64,000 nt of DNA from SSF26 sp037443945 (GTDB lineage Bacteria > Chloroflexota > Anaerolineae > J102). The first letter of the stretch is position 1; each line of letters begins with the position of its first letter. This document shows positions 44,574-53,205 of this stretch, piece by piece. Made by a program: the position numbers and the translations under genes. The notes below the pieces were generated by a model that saw only the letters and a program-made list of their open reading frames with translations, made no database searches and was not told the origin of the DNA. The stretch covers positions 4,475 through 68,474 of the forward strand of contig JBBINH010000015.1 in the NCBI GenBank assembly GCA_037443945.1, written 5' to 3'.

Positions 44574-45806
44574 TCAGGAAAGGGGGGGCAGCAGGCGCAC
44601 GAAATGGCGCTTGCCCTTTTGCAAAACCAGACCCTCGGGACCCGGTTTCGGCTCTAAATAGGGATCGGAGACGACGACGCCGTCAAGCCGCACGCCCCCA
44701 CCCTGGATATCGCGCTTGGCCTGGCTGCGGCTGGGGACAAAGCCGGCGCGCTCCAGCAGATCGACCACCGTGTCCCCAGGTCGCACCACCAGCGTGGGCA
44801 TCTCCGGCGGAAGCTCTTTTTTCTGGAAGGTGCGGACGAAATGCTCTTCGGCCGCCTGCACGGCCTGGGGAGGGTGGAACAGCCCCGTGATCTCGCGGGC
44901 CAGGGCCATCTTCAGATCGCGCGGGTGCAGGCGACCGGCCTCCAGGTCGGCAAAGAGCTGCTCGATATAGGCCGGATGCCAAGAGGTGACCAGCTCGGCG
45001 TAATTGCGCATGGCGCTATCGGGGATGGACATGACCTTGCCGTACATCTCCTCGGCCGGCTCGGAGATACCGATGTAGTTGCCGGTGCTTTTGCTCATGC
45101 GCAGATGGCCGTCGGTTCCCACCAGGATGGGCAGGGTCAACGCCACTTGGGGTCGCAAACCGAAGACCTCCATGAGCTTGCGCCCGGCCATCAAGTTGAA
45201 CAACTGATCGGTCCCGCCCAATTGCACATCCGTCTGCAAGGCGACGGCATCGTAGCCCTGCATCAGGGCGTAGAAAAATTCGTGCAGCCAGATGGCTTCA
45301 CCCCGGGCATAGCGCAGGGCAAAGCTTTCCCGGGCCAGGAATTGCTGGACGGTGAAATGGCTGGCCAGGCCGATTACGTCCTTGAAGGTCAGTCGGCTCA
45401 GCCATTCATCGTTGTAGCGAATTTGGGTCCGTGCGGGATCGAGGATCTTGAAGGCCTGTTCGGCGTAGGTGCGGGCCTTGGCTTTCACCTCTTCCTCGGT
45501 CTGTTGCGGGCGGGCGCTATCCTTGTCGCTGGGATCCCCGATGAGGCCGGTGAAGGTGCCGATGAGGAAGATTGCCTCGTGGCCCAGGTCCTGGAACTGC
45601 CGCAGCTTGCGCATGGTGACGGTATGACCCAGATGGAGATCGGGCGAGGTAGGGTCATAGCCGCAATAGACACGCAACGGCCGACCGGTAGCCACGCTTT
45701 CTTCCAGGCGCTGGCGCAGTTCGGCCTTCATGTTCTCGTAGGTCAGCGGGTCGCCGAAGTCGACCCCGCGCATGAGGATGGTGAGTTGTTCGTCAACGGG
45801 AAGCAT
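44574..45806 (-). CDS. tyrS: Tyrosine--tRNA ligase
   Basis: 410-aa class I aminoacyl-tRNA synthetase of the TyrZ branch. HLGH in DLHLGHTVTMRKL, the RMSKS form of the KMSKS loop, and a C-terminal S4 RNA-binding domain (AKRDIQGGGVRLDG) are present. ATG 45806 is only 32 bases after the P5C dehydrogenase stop, leaving no room for a T-box leader, so it is probably expressed from the operon promoter. It is odd to find it between amino-acid and lactate catabolism genes. Confidence 0.96.
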   Translation of the reverse strand: MLPVDEQLTILMRGVDFGDPLTYENMKAELRQRLEESVATGRPLRVYCGYDPTSPDLHLGHTVTMRKLRQFQDLGHEAIFLIGTFTGLIGDPSDKDSARPQQTEEEVKAKARTYAEQAFKILDPARTQIRYNDEWLSRLTFKDVIGLASHFTVQQFLARESFALRYARGEAIWLHEFFYALMQGYDAVALQTDVQLGGTDQLFNLMAGRKLMEVFGLRPQVALTLPILVGTDGHLRMSKSTGNYIGISEPAEEMYGKVMSIPDSAMRNYAELVTSWHPAYIEQLFADLEAGRLHPRDLKMALAREITGLFHPPQAVQAAEEHFVRTFQKKELPPEMPTLVVRPGDTVVDLLERAGFVPSRSQAKRDIQGGGVRLDGVVVSDPYLEPKPGPEGLVLQKGKRHFVRLLPPLS

Positions 45807-45838
45807 GAACGGAAAGCAGGCGAGGAAGGGAGAAGGGC

Positions 45839-47410
45839 CTAGCGGGTGACCACCGTTTGGCTTTGTTCGTGCATGTAGAGAGGGAGATAGTAGAAGGAAC
45901 CGGCCGCTTTGCCGGTCGTGCCGGAGCCTTTCCAGCCGCCGAAGGCCTGATAGCCCGGCCAGGCGCCGGTCGTGGCGCTGGCACGACGATTGGCATAAGC
46001 GACACCGATTTCGATATTGGCGAAGAACCACTCCACCTCATCGGGCGCGCCGTAGAACCCGGCCGTAAGGGCGTAGGTGTGGTCATTGGCCAGTTGCATC
46101 GCCTCTGCCAGGTCCTCGACGGGATGGACGGCCACAATGGGGAGAAACATCTCCACCTTCCAGAGGGGATGGGAAATGGGCAGATCGGTGACGATGGTCG
46201 GGGCCACGAAGTACCCGTGGTCGTACTCATCGCCGGTGAGGACCTGACCGCCGTAGAGGATTTCGCCCGCCTCGCGCAGGGCTGCGCAGTAGCGTTGATA
46301 GTCCTCATAGGCCTTGCGGTTGATCACCGGACCCATAAAGACATCGGCCTGGGTGGGGTCGCCGACTTTGATGGCCTCGGTATAGCGCAAGAGGCCGTGC
46401 AAGAAATCGTGGTAGACGGGCCGCTCCACATAAACCCGAGAGGCGGCCGAGCATTTCTGGCCCTGCAGCCCGAAGGCCGCGCGCATGACGCCATAGGCGG
46501 CATCATCGAGATCGGCATGACGGCTGATGATGACCGGATTCTTGCCACCCATTTCGGCGATGACGGGCCGTGGATAGGGCCCTTGGGCCACCGTGCGCAG
46601 GATGTGCATGCCGACGTCGTAGGAACCGGTAAAGGTATAGCCATCGAGGTCATGGCTGGTGATGAGGGTTTCGCCCACCGTGGCACCCGGGCCGGTGATG
46701 AAATTGAGCACACCGTCGGGCAAACCGGCCTCGCGGAAGCATTCGACCAGCTTCCAGGCGGTGTAAGGCGTATCGGTGGCCGGCTTGAGCACCACCGTGT
46801 TACCGGCTACCAAAGCGGCGCCAGTAGGCCCACCGGCCAGCGCTGCCGGGAAGTTGAAGGGCGAAATAACACACCAGGCGCCGTAGGGCTTGAGGACGCT
46901 GTAGTTGTGATGGCGAGGCGACTCGCTGAGCAAGGGCCGTCGGTAGCCCTCGTTCTTCTCCATGTCATCGCAGTAATAGCGGATGAGATCGGCGGTTTCG
47001 GCCACATCGCCCAAGGCCTCCAGGCGATTTTTGCCGACTTCGATGCTCATAATGGCCGCAATCTCGAACGTGCGTTCGTCGATCAGGGCAGCGGCGCGAC
47101 GCAGGATGGCCACGCGCTCTTGCCAGGGCCGACGGCCCCAATCCCGTGCGGCTGCTTTGGCCGCGGCAATGGCATCGAGGGCATCCTGGCGGTCCCCTTT
47201 TTGGAAATAGCCGAGCACCCAATTCGTATCGATAGGACTGGTATCACGAAAGGACTCGGTGGCACGACGTTCTTCGCCACCGATGAACAGGGGAAAACTA
47301 CGGCCGAATTGGGCTTTGGCCTGGACAACGGCCGCCTCGTAAGCGGCATGAAGTTCGGGATTGTCCACCGAAAGCGTGGAATAGGTGATTTTCAAGGGAG
47401 GTGCGGTCAT
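45839..47410 (-). CDS. rocA: 1-pyrroline-5-carboxylate dehydrogenase
   Basis: 523-aa NAD-dependent aldehyde dehydrogenase converting glutamate semialdehyde/P5C to glutamate, last step of proline and arginine breakdown. Length, FGLQGQKCSAASRVYV with the catalytic Cys, and EMGGKNPVI with the general base region match the RocA/PruA single-domain type. ATG 47410 has AAGGAGA upstream. First gene of a minus-strand operon rocA-tyrS-lutABC; no proline dehydrogenase gene is in the window. Confidence 0.95.
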   Translation of the reverse strand: MTAPPLKITYSTLSVDNPELHAAYEAAVVQAKAQFGRSFPLFIGGEERRATESFRDTSPIDTNWVLGYFQKGDRQDALDAIAAAKAAARDWGRRPWQERVAILRRAAALIDERTFEIAAIMSIEVGKNRLEALGDVAETADLIRYYCDDMEKNEGYRRPLLSESPRHHNYSVLKPYGAWCVISPFNFPAALAGGPTGAALVAGNTVVLKPATDTPYTAWKLVECFREAGLPDGVLNFITGPGATVGETLITSHDLDGYTFTGSYDVGMHILRTVAQGPYPRPVIAEMGGKNPVIISRHADLDDAAYGVMRAAFGLQGQKCSAASRVYVERPVYHDFLHGLLRYTEAIKVGDPTQADVFMGPVINRKAYEDYQRYCAALREAGEILYGGQVLTGDEYDHGYFVAPTIVTDLPISHPLWKVEMFLPIVAVHPVEDLAEAMQLANDHTYALTAGFYGAPDEVEWFFANIEIGVAYANRRASATTGAWPGYQAFGGWKGSGTTGKAAGSFYYLPLYMHEQSQTVVTR

Positions 47411-47521
47411 GGCAGGTCTCCTTCGGGGCGGTGAGCCGGTGCACGGGGCCGCCGACCGGGATACCCCGGCCGCAGGCCTATAAACCGTCGGCAATGATTC
47501 CCTATTCTAACCCAGCCATGC

Positions 47522-47527
47522 TAAAAT
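47522..47527 (+). promoter_or_regulatory. -10 box for the methyltransferase gene
   Basis: TAAAAT, about 45 bases before the proposed TTG start at 47572. A -35 box is not clear. Confidence 0.4.
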
Positions 47528-47571
47528 CGGTAGCCTCTAACCTTTCGATCCGTTGTCCTCTACGTCCGACC

Positions 47572-48177
47572 TTGAGCCTTTCGCCCTCTCCCGATCAAAT
47601 CCGCTGGGACGAACGCTATCGCTGCGGTCGCGGGCCATGCCATAACGAGATCGACGCCTGGGTGGCAGCGCAGCATGCGTATCTCACCGGTGGTCGCGCG
47701 CTGGATGTCGCCTGTGGCACCGGGCGCTATAGCCTGTGGCTGACGCGGCTGGGTTACGAGGTCGAGGCCGTGGATATCAGCCCGGTAGCCCTGGAACGGC
47801 TGGCCGCAACGGCGGCCGCGCAGGGGCTGGCCGAGCGTATCCACATCCTCCAGGCGGACCTGACGCACTGGCACCCCCCGCCTGAGCGCTATGACCTGGT
47901 GCTGGTCTCGCTCTATCTGGAGCGCAAGCTGCTGCCGGCCTTGCGTGCGGCCTTGCGCCCACGGGGCTTGCTCCTCTATACGACGTTTCACACCGATCTC
48001 TTGCGCCTGCCCGGCGAGTTCAACCCGGCCTATCTGCTCCAGCCCGGCGAGCTTTTGCTGACCTTTGCCGATTGGGAGCTGCTGGCCTATGAGGAACGGC
48101 GCCTGCCTCGTAGCGGTGGCCGCCGCCGCGACTGTCTCAGCTCCATCCTTGTCCGCAAACCCGAAACAGGCGGATAG
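47572..48177 (+). CDS. Class I SAM-dependent methyltransferase (TehB-like)
   Basis: About 201 aa. SAM-binding motif LDVACGTGRYSLWLTRLG followed by VEAVDISPVAL and a later DLVLVSLYLERKLLPALRAALRPRG, typical of small class I methyltransferases. The WDERYRCG start segment is family-like. The TTG at 47572 is chosen because the likely -10 box at 47522-47527 excludes upstream ATGs (47494, 47518). The substrate is unknown. Confidence 0.78.
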   Translation: MSLSPSPDQIRWDERYRCGRGPCHNEIDAWVAAQHAYLTGGRALDVACGTGRYSLWLTRLGYEVEAVDISPVALERLAATAAAQGLAERIHILQADLTHWHPPPERYDLVLVSLYLERKLLPALRAALRPRGLLLYTTFHTDLLRLPGEFNPAYLLQPGELLLTFADWELLAYEERRLPRSGGRRRDCLSSILVRKPETGG

Positions 48178-48235
48178 GCCTGTTTTCCGGCCGCTCCGAT
48201 CTGCCGGCCATGCGCTCTGCGCTTCCCGTTTGGCC

Positions 48236-49498
48236 ATGAAAGCCGATATTCCTGCCCTGATGCGGGCACGACAACTCGATGCGATCGTCGTGCGCGGCGA
48301 TACGGATACCAGCACCGACCTGGCTTATCTGGTCGGTGGGATCAAGCTGGAAAATGCCCTCTACCTGCAAAAAGCCGACGGTCCGCCTCTACTCATTGCC
48401 AGCCCCCTGGAGCGCGATGCGGCGGCTAGGACGGGTTATCGACTGCGTTTGTGGTCCGATTACGACCTGGTCGAATACACCAAACGACACCACAACGACC
48501 GTTTGCGCGCATCGGTGGCCATTCTTAGCGATGTCCTGCGCGATGAGGGCGTGAGCGGTCGCGTCGGCTTTTACGGTCTGGCCGATCAGGGCTATAGCTA
48601 TGTCTTCCTGCGGGCCCTGGCCGCGGCCAATCCCCAGATCGAAATCGTGGGCGAAGCCTACCCCAATCTGTTCCACAGCGCCCGCCAGACGAAAGATGCC
48701 GCAGAGCTGGCCGCCATGCGCCATGTCGGCCAACAGACGGCCCGCCTGATCGAGAGTGTTTTCGACTTCCTGAGCATGCAGCGCGCTCGCGACGGCGTCC
48801 TCGTCCATGCCGATGGTCGGCCGGTGACCGTGGGCGATGTCAAAACCTACATCCGCATGGAACTGGCCCGATTGCACCTGGCCGAAACCCACGAGAACAT
48901 CTTTTGCCCCGGCGCCGAAGCCGCCGTCCCGCACAACACTGGTCAACCGGAACGGGTCCTGCGCCTGGGGGAAAGCATCGTCTTCGACGTCTTTCCCTAT
49001 GACCCTACGACCGGCTATTTCCACGACGTCACCCGCACCTTCTTCCTGGGCTATGCTCCCGACCCCCTGGCCGAACGTTGGGAGCAGGTCAAGACCGTGT
49101 TCGATCGCGTCATGGCCGCATTGCGTTTGGGCGAACGGTGCACGTTCTACCAGGAAATGGTCTGTGCCTACTTCGAGGGCCTAGGATTTCCCACCCTGCG
49201 CCTTGATCCCAAGACCCGACGCGGCTATATCCACAGCCTAGGCCACGGCCTGGGTCTGGATATCCATGAACCGCCGGCGCTCAATCTCATGCCCGATAAC
49301 GACACCGTCTTCCAACCCGGCCATGTCTTCACCATCGAGCCGGGACTCTACGAGCCGGACACCCCACCCGGCGGCGGACCGGGGGGTTGGGCCATTCGCC
49401 TCGAAGACACGGTCGCCTTCGATCAGGAGGGTCGGCTCATCAATCTGACCGCTTATCCTTGCCCGATGGTCATCCCCGTCCGGCCCATTTCCGGCTGA
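48236..49498 (+). CDS. M24 family metallopeptidase (Xaa-Pro aminopeptidase-like)
   Basis: 420 aa: N-terminal creatinase-like domain (about 1-140) and pita-bread catalytic domain. The five metal ligands are in place: Asp in VFDVFPYD, Asp in FHDVTRTF, His in HSLGHGLG, Glu in FTIEPGL and Glu in IRLEDTVAF. It likely removes N-terminal residues preceding proline or acts on a related dipeptide. ATG 48236. It is followed ten bases later by the G5/3D-domain gene. Confidence 0.92.
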   Translation: MKADIPALMRARQLDAIVVRGDTDTSTDLAYLVGGIKLENALYLQKADGPPLLIASPLERDAAARTGYRLRLWSDYDLVEYTKRHHNDRLRASVAILSDVLRDEGVSGRVGFYGLADQGYSYVFLRALAAANPQIEIVGEAYPNLFHSARQTKDAAELAAMRHVGQQTARLIESVFDFLSMQRARDGVLVHADGRPVTVGDVKTYIRMELARLHLAETHENIFCPGAEAAVPHNTGQPERVLRLGESIVFDVFPYDPTTGYFHDVTRTFFLGYAPDPLAERWEQVKTVFDRVMAALRLGERCTFYQEMVCAYFEGLGFPTLRLDPKTRRGYIHSLGHGLGLDIHEPPALNLMPDNDTVFQPGHVFTIEPGLYEPDTPPGGGPGGWAIRLEDTVAFDQEGRLINLTAYPCPMVIPVRPISG

Positions 49499-49508
49499 GG
49501 ACAAGGCC

Positions 49509-51023
49509 ATGGCGACCACTTCGCCTCCGGTAAGTCGTCCGTGGCAGCGGGCCAAAGCGTTTCCCCACCGTCTGGGGGCGCTGGGTTTGCTGCTGGCACT
49601 GCTATTGGCCGGCGGTTGGGCGTATGTGCAACGGTTGCCGGAGGTCACGGTGGTCGTTGACGGTCGCGAGCATCGCGTGCGCACGACGGCCAGGACGGCG
49701 GCGGAGCTGATGGCGGATTTGCACCTGCACCCCCAGGACCGGGTCAGCAGCCCTCCGGGTCGCTTACAAAGCGGACAACGGCTGGAGATCACGCGCGCCC
49801 GACCGGTGCAGGTGTCCATCGGCGATACCGCCATTGTTTACCACACCCATGCCTCCACCATCGCCGCGTTCTTGGCCGAAGCGGGCATCGGCCTCTTGCC
49901 GGGAGATGGGCTGCTGCTCGAAGGAGAGGTGGCCGAACCCGAAACGCTCCTGCCCCCCGCCGTGTGGACGGCTCCGGCCGATGGCCTGCCCCACCCGGCC
50001 TGGCACGAAACGGCCCGACCCATTGCGCTTGCCGTCATCCGCAGCGCTAAGATCACGGTGGTGGATGGTCACGCCCCACCCATCACCCTCTACACAACGG
50101 CGACCACCGTGGGCGCAGCCCTGGCCCAGGCCGAAATCCCCGTCTACGAAGGGGACAGCCTGTTCCCGCCGTTGGCCAGTCGGGTGTGGCCCGGTCAACG
50201 CATCGTCATTCAACGTTCCTTGCCGCTAACGGTTGTCGTCGACGGCCGACGCCTGAGCACGCGCACCCGCCAGAGGACGGTTGGCGCCGCCCTAGCCGAA
50301 ATGGGCCTGGCCCCGATGGGTCTGGACCGGGTGGCACCGCCTCTGCACGCCGAATTGCGTCCTTATGCCACCATCCAAATCACCCGTGTGCGCGAGGAGA
50401 TCGTCTACGAGGAAACGCGCGTGCCGTTTCAGACCGTCCTGGTCCCGGATGACGAGCTGCTTATCGACCACGAACGGGTGGTCTATCCGGGAACCGAGGG
50501 TATCCAACGGAAGCGGGTGCGGGTGCGATTTGAGGACGGAGTTGAGGTAAGCCGTGCGGTTGAGGACGATTGGCTGGCCGTCTCGCCCCAAGACCGGGTC
50601 ATTGCCTACGGTCGTAAAATCGTGCCGCAAACCCTGGAGACACCGGAAGGCACCCTGACCTACTGGCGCAAGATGCGGGTCTATGCGAATTCCTACAGCC
50701 CGGCACGGTCGGGCACGCCGCCAACGGCGCCCTGGTACGGCCGCACCCGCATCGGGCTGCCCCTTCGCAAAGGCCTGGTGGCCGTAGACCCGGCCGTTAT
50801 CTCCATGGGCCAGCGGATGTATGTGCCCGGTTACGGCCTGGCGATGGCGGCGGATACGGGCGGCGGCATCAAGGGACGGCATATTGACCTGGGCTATGAG
50901 GATGCCGATTACGTCTCCTGGCATTGGTGGGTGGACATCTACCTGCTGTGGCCGCCGCCGCCGGCTTACAGCATCAACTATCGCTTGCCCGACTATCCCC
51001 GCTTCCCCGACCGTCGGCGCTGA
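49509..51023 (+). CDS. YabE-like protein with DUF348, G5 and 3D domains
   Basis: 504-aa exported cell-wall protein with a membrane anchor (about 22-40). Three DUF348 repeats (about 46-90, 100-130 and 180-250, of VTVVVDGREHRVRT form), a G5 domain (about 290-370, with EEIVYEETRVPF) and a C-terminal 3D domain (about 395-485) holding VDPAVISMGQRMYVPGYG and AADTGGGIKG with the conserved Asp residues. It resembles the Bacillus YabE/Rpf-like lytic transglycosylase family. In Bacillus yabE lies near ksgA, as here with rsmA next. Role: peptidoglycan remodelling. Confidence 0.88.
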   Translation: MATTSPPVSRPWQRAKAFPHRLGALGLLLALLLAGGWAYVQRLPEVTVVVDGREHRVRTTARTAAELMADLHLHPQDRVSSPPGRLQSGQRLEITRARPVQVSIGDTAIVYHTHASTIAAFLAEAGIGLLPGDGLLLEGEVAEPETLLPPAVWTAPADGLPHPAWHETARPIALAVIRSAKITVVDGHAPPITLYTTATTVGAALAQAEIPVYEGDSLFPPLASRVWPGQRIVIQRSLPLTVVVDGRRLSTRTRQRTVGAALAEMGLAPMGLDRVAPPLHAELRPYATIQITRVREEIVYEETRVPFQTVLVPDDELLIDHERVVYPGTEGIQRKRVRVRFEDGVEVSRAVEDDWLAVSPQDRVIAYGRKIVPQTLETPEGTLTYWRKMRVYANSYSPARSGTPPTAPWYGRTRIGLPLRKGLVAVDPAVISMGQRMYVPGYGLAMAADTGGGIKGRHIDLGYEDADYVSWHWWVDIYLLWPPPPAYSINYRLPDYPRFPDRRR

Positions 51024-51024
51024 T

Positions 51025-51879
51025 GTGGTCGCTCCGGCCCCCGCTTCGCTCCTGAGCAAACTGCACGAACTGGGCCTGGGTCCGCGCAAGAGCCTGGGCC
51101 AGCACTATCTGAGCGATCCCAGGCTGCTGGCGGGCATTGTGGCGGCTGCCGAATTGCCCCCCGCTGCCGTGGTTATCGAGATCGGCCCCGGCCCCGGCAC
51201 GCTAACGGCGGCCTTGTTACCCCATGTCGGGCGGCTGATCGCCATCGAACTCGATGATACGCTGGCGCCGCTCCTGGCCGAGCATTTCCGGGAATGGTCG
51301 CAATTTCATCTCATCCACGGCGACGCGCTTCAGATCGACCCCCATGAGGCGCTGGAGGCGACAGGCGGGACGGCGCCTTACTATCTTGTGGCCAACCTGC
51401 CCTACTATCTGGCAGCGGCCCTACTGCGGCACTACCTGGAGGCCGAACCGCCGCCGGAACGGGTCGTGGTGACGGTGCAGCTCGAGGTGGCGCAGCGCAT
51501 TGCGGCCCGACCACCGCAGATGAGCCTGTTGGGCGTGGCCGTTCAGGCGCTGGCCCGGCCCCAAATCGTGCGCCGGCTACCGCCGGGGGCCTTTTATCCG
51601 CCGCCCAAGGTCCATTCGGCCGTGCTGCGGCTGGACCCCTACAAGCCGCCGCGTCTGCCCGGCAATGAGCGGGCATGGTTTTTCACCGTGGTGCGGGCCG
51701 GTTTTGGGCAACGGCGTAAGACCTTGCGCAACAGTTTGGCCGCCGGCCTGGGTCTGGAACCGGACCTCGTTGTGACCGCGCTCCAAGCTTTGGGGATCGC
51801 CCCGGCCGCGCGGGCCCAGGAGCTGACGGTGGAGCAGTGGCTGGTCCTGGCCCGAGCCCTGGCGCGCCATGCGGGTTAG
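51025..51879 (+). CDS. rsmA: 16S rRNA adenine dimethyltransferase RsmA (KsgA)
   Basis: 284 aa. Dimethylates two adjacent adenines near the 3' end of 16S rRNA. Motifs KSLGQHYLSD, IGPGPGTLT (SAM binding) and VANLPYYLAA (NLPY catalytic) are present, and PPPKVHSAVLRL follows. GTG 51025 lies two bases after the stop of the YabE-like gene; the frame remains open upstream as a shadow only. Confidence 0.95.
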   Translation: MVAPAPASLLSKLHELGLGPRKSLGQHYLSDPRLLAGIVAAAELPPAAVVIEIGPGPGTLTAALLPHVGRLIAIELDDTLAPLLAEHFREWSQFHLIHGDALQIDPHEALEATGGTAPYYLVANLPYYLAAALLRHYLEAEPPPERVVVTVQLEVAQRIAARPPQMSLLGVAVQALARPQIVRRLPPGAFYPPPKVHSAVLRLDPYKPPRLPGNERAWFFTVVRAGFGQRRKTLRNSLAAGLGLEPDLVVTALQALGIAPAARAQELTVEQWLVLARALARHAG

Positions 51880-51888
51880 GTCCCCTGC

Positions 51889-52007
51889 GCGTGGCGCCGA
51901 GCCGGCGGCCCGGCGCCGGGCGTGGCCGGCCCTTGCGCCGGGCCACGCCGTCGATGGGAGGGGTCGCCCGACCTTGCGCGCGCCGGATTGGCCCCTCGGC
52001 GCCACGC
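51889..52007. repeat. GC-rich inverted repeat and nested hairpin in a convergent spacer
   Basis: GCGTGGCGCCGAG (51889-51901) and CTCGGCGCCACGC (51995-52007) are perfect 13-bp arms. Inside is a second stem GGCGTGGCC (51919-51927)/GGCCACGCC (51941-51949). It lies between convergent rsmA and the Cys-rich protein gene, and shares words with the spacer at 13.9-14.5 kb. Confidence 0.75.
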
Positions 52008-52055
52008 ACGCCGGCTCCCCTCTCGCGTGGCGAACAGAACGCAAGCACCGCGACC

Positions 52056-52559
52056 TTACGGCCCGGGCATTCCCTCCACAGGGCCGAACAACGGCGGCAA
52101 ATAGGGCGAGCGTTCGCCCCCAACGGGCACGTCGAGCACGACCGCCGGTGTCGGGACCGCTACCGGCGTGGGCAGCTTATCCGGCATTGCCGCCCGCCAA
52201 CGCCAGCCGACTACTCCCAGTCCCAACAGCACCGCTGCCAGCAGAAACGTCAACACCCGACGTCCCTGGGGTCGCCGCCACCACAGAACCGGCAGATCGG
52301 GCACAACGACCGGCGACGGGGGCGGCGGCGTCGGCACTCCGGTGGCGTAGGTGGGCAAGGGACGGTGTTGTTGCCGTCGAAACCGCGGGCATTCGCCGTG
52401 GCGACCTCCCAGACAATAGCGGGCTTGCTGGGCTCGGGGCAAATGGATGGCCGGAATGACGACGCAGTGATTGTCCCAGCTCGGCTGCAGCACAGGTAGC
52501 CCCTGGACTCGCCCGCGCAGGTAAGGGCAAACCCGGTCGGCAGGTACACCCTCAGGCAT
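52056..52559 (-). CDS. Small Cys-rich membrane protein (CPYLR type)
   Basis: 167 aa. N-terminal Cys cluster (CPYLR, DNHC, RYCLGGRHGECPRF; about residues 11-60) followed by a Pro-rich linker, one membrane helix (LTFLLAAVLLGLGVVGW, about 103-121) and a Pro-rich tail. Cys modules of this form are, in my memory, common in Chloroflexota envelope proteins, often with LysM; the function is not known. ATG 52559 overlaps the plsC end by eight bases. The Cys spacing suggests a metal site or disulfides. Confidence 0.65.
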   Translation of the reverse strand: MPEGVPADRVCPYLRGRVQGLPVLQPSWDNHCVVIPAIHLPRAQQARYCLGGRHGECPRFRRQQHRPLPTYATGVPTPPPPSPVVVPDLPVLWWRRPQGRRVLTFLLAAVLLGLGVVGWRWRAAMPDKLPTPVAVPTPAVVLDVPVGGERSPYLPPLFGPVEGMPGP

Positions 52560-53205
52560 AGGGACCACGGCGGTCGGGTGGCAGCAAGGCCGCAATGCGA
52601 CGCATGATATGCTCGGTGTACGGCTCCAGGTCGCGACTGCGTGCCTGCCCGGCCTCAGGCGGAAGACGGAACGGCTCGCCCACACGTATGTGCACCAACG
52701 GCCGCCGGAGTCGTTTCCAATCGGCGGTGATCTGCTCGTGTCCCCAGATGGCAATAGGCACGATAAGCGCATCCGTGCGGGCGGCCAGCCAGGCGGCTCC
52801 GTCCCGTCCCTTGCTGAGAATGCCGGTGTAGGAGCGGGTCCCCTCCGGCGCTACCCCCAGGACCTTGCCCGCTCGCAGGGCTTCGACCGCGGCCTGGAGG
52901 GCCTGACGGTCGACTTCGCCGCGCCGGACGAAAATGGCATTCCCCAGGTAGCGCATGAGCGGCCCGACCAGGGGATGGTGCTCCCATTTCTCGGCGGCAA
53001 AGGTTACGACCGGTGCTTTGGTGTAGGCAAAAATGGGCACGACATCGAACCAGACCACGTGGTTGGGTGCCAGGATGGCCGGCCCGGTAGCCGGAAGATG
53101 TTCCAGACCGGCGACATCAAGGCGGGTCAGCAGGTGCATCAGCAGGCGGACGATGGCCTGGCCCAGGCGATAATACCAGGGCCGGGAAAACGCAACGGTT
53201 TTCAT
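52552..53205 (-). CDS. plsC: 1-acyl-sn-glycerol-3-phosphate acyltransferase (PlsC)
   Basis: 217 aa. Motif I NHVVWFD (NHx4D), motif II region FVRRGEVDR, motif III APEGTRS and a fourth motif VPIAIWG are present. It makes phosphatidic acid by adding the second acyl chain. ATG 53205 overlaps the LysM lipoprotein stop by four bases (ATGA). It lies in a three-gene envelope operon. Confidence 0.92.
   Translation of the reverse strand: MKTVAFSRPWYYRLGQAIVRLLMHLLTRLDVAGLEHLPATGPAILAPNHVVWFDVVPIFAYTKAPVVTFAAEKWEHHPLVGPLMRYLGNAIFVRRGEVDRQALQAAVEALRAGKVLGVAPEGTRSYTGILSKGRDGAAWLAARTDALIVPIAIWGHEQITADWKRLRRPLVHIRVGEPFRLPPEAGQARSRDLEPYTEHIMRRIAALLPPDRRGPYA

Noticed and set aside
45857..47434. Plus-strand open frame of 525 codons opposite rocA
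   Set aside because: Gly/His/Asp-rich antisense shadow of a well-conserved dehydrogenase.
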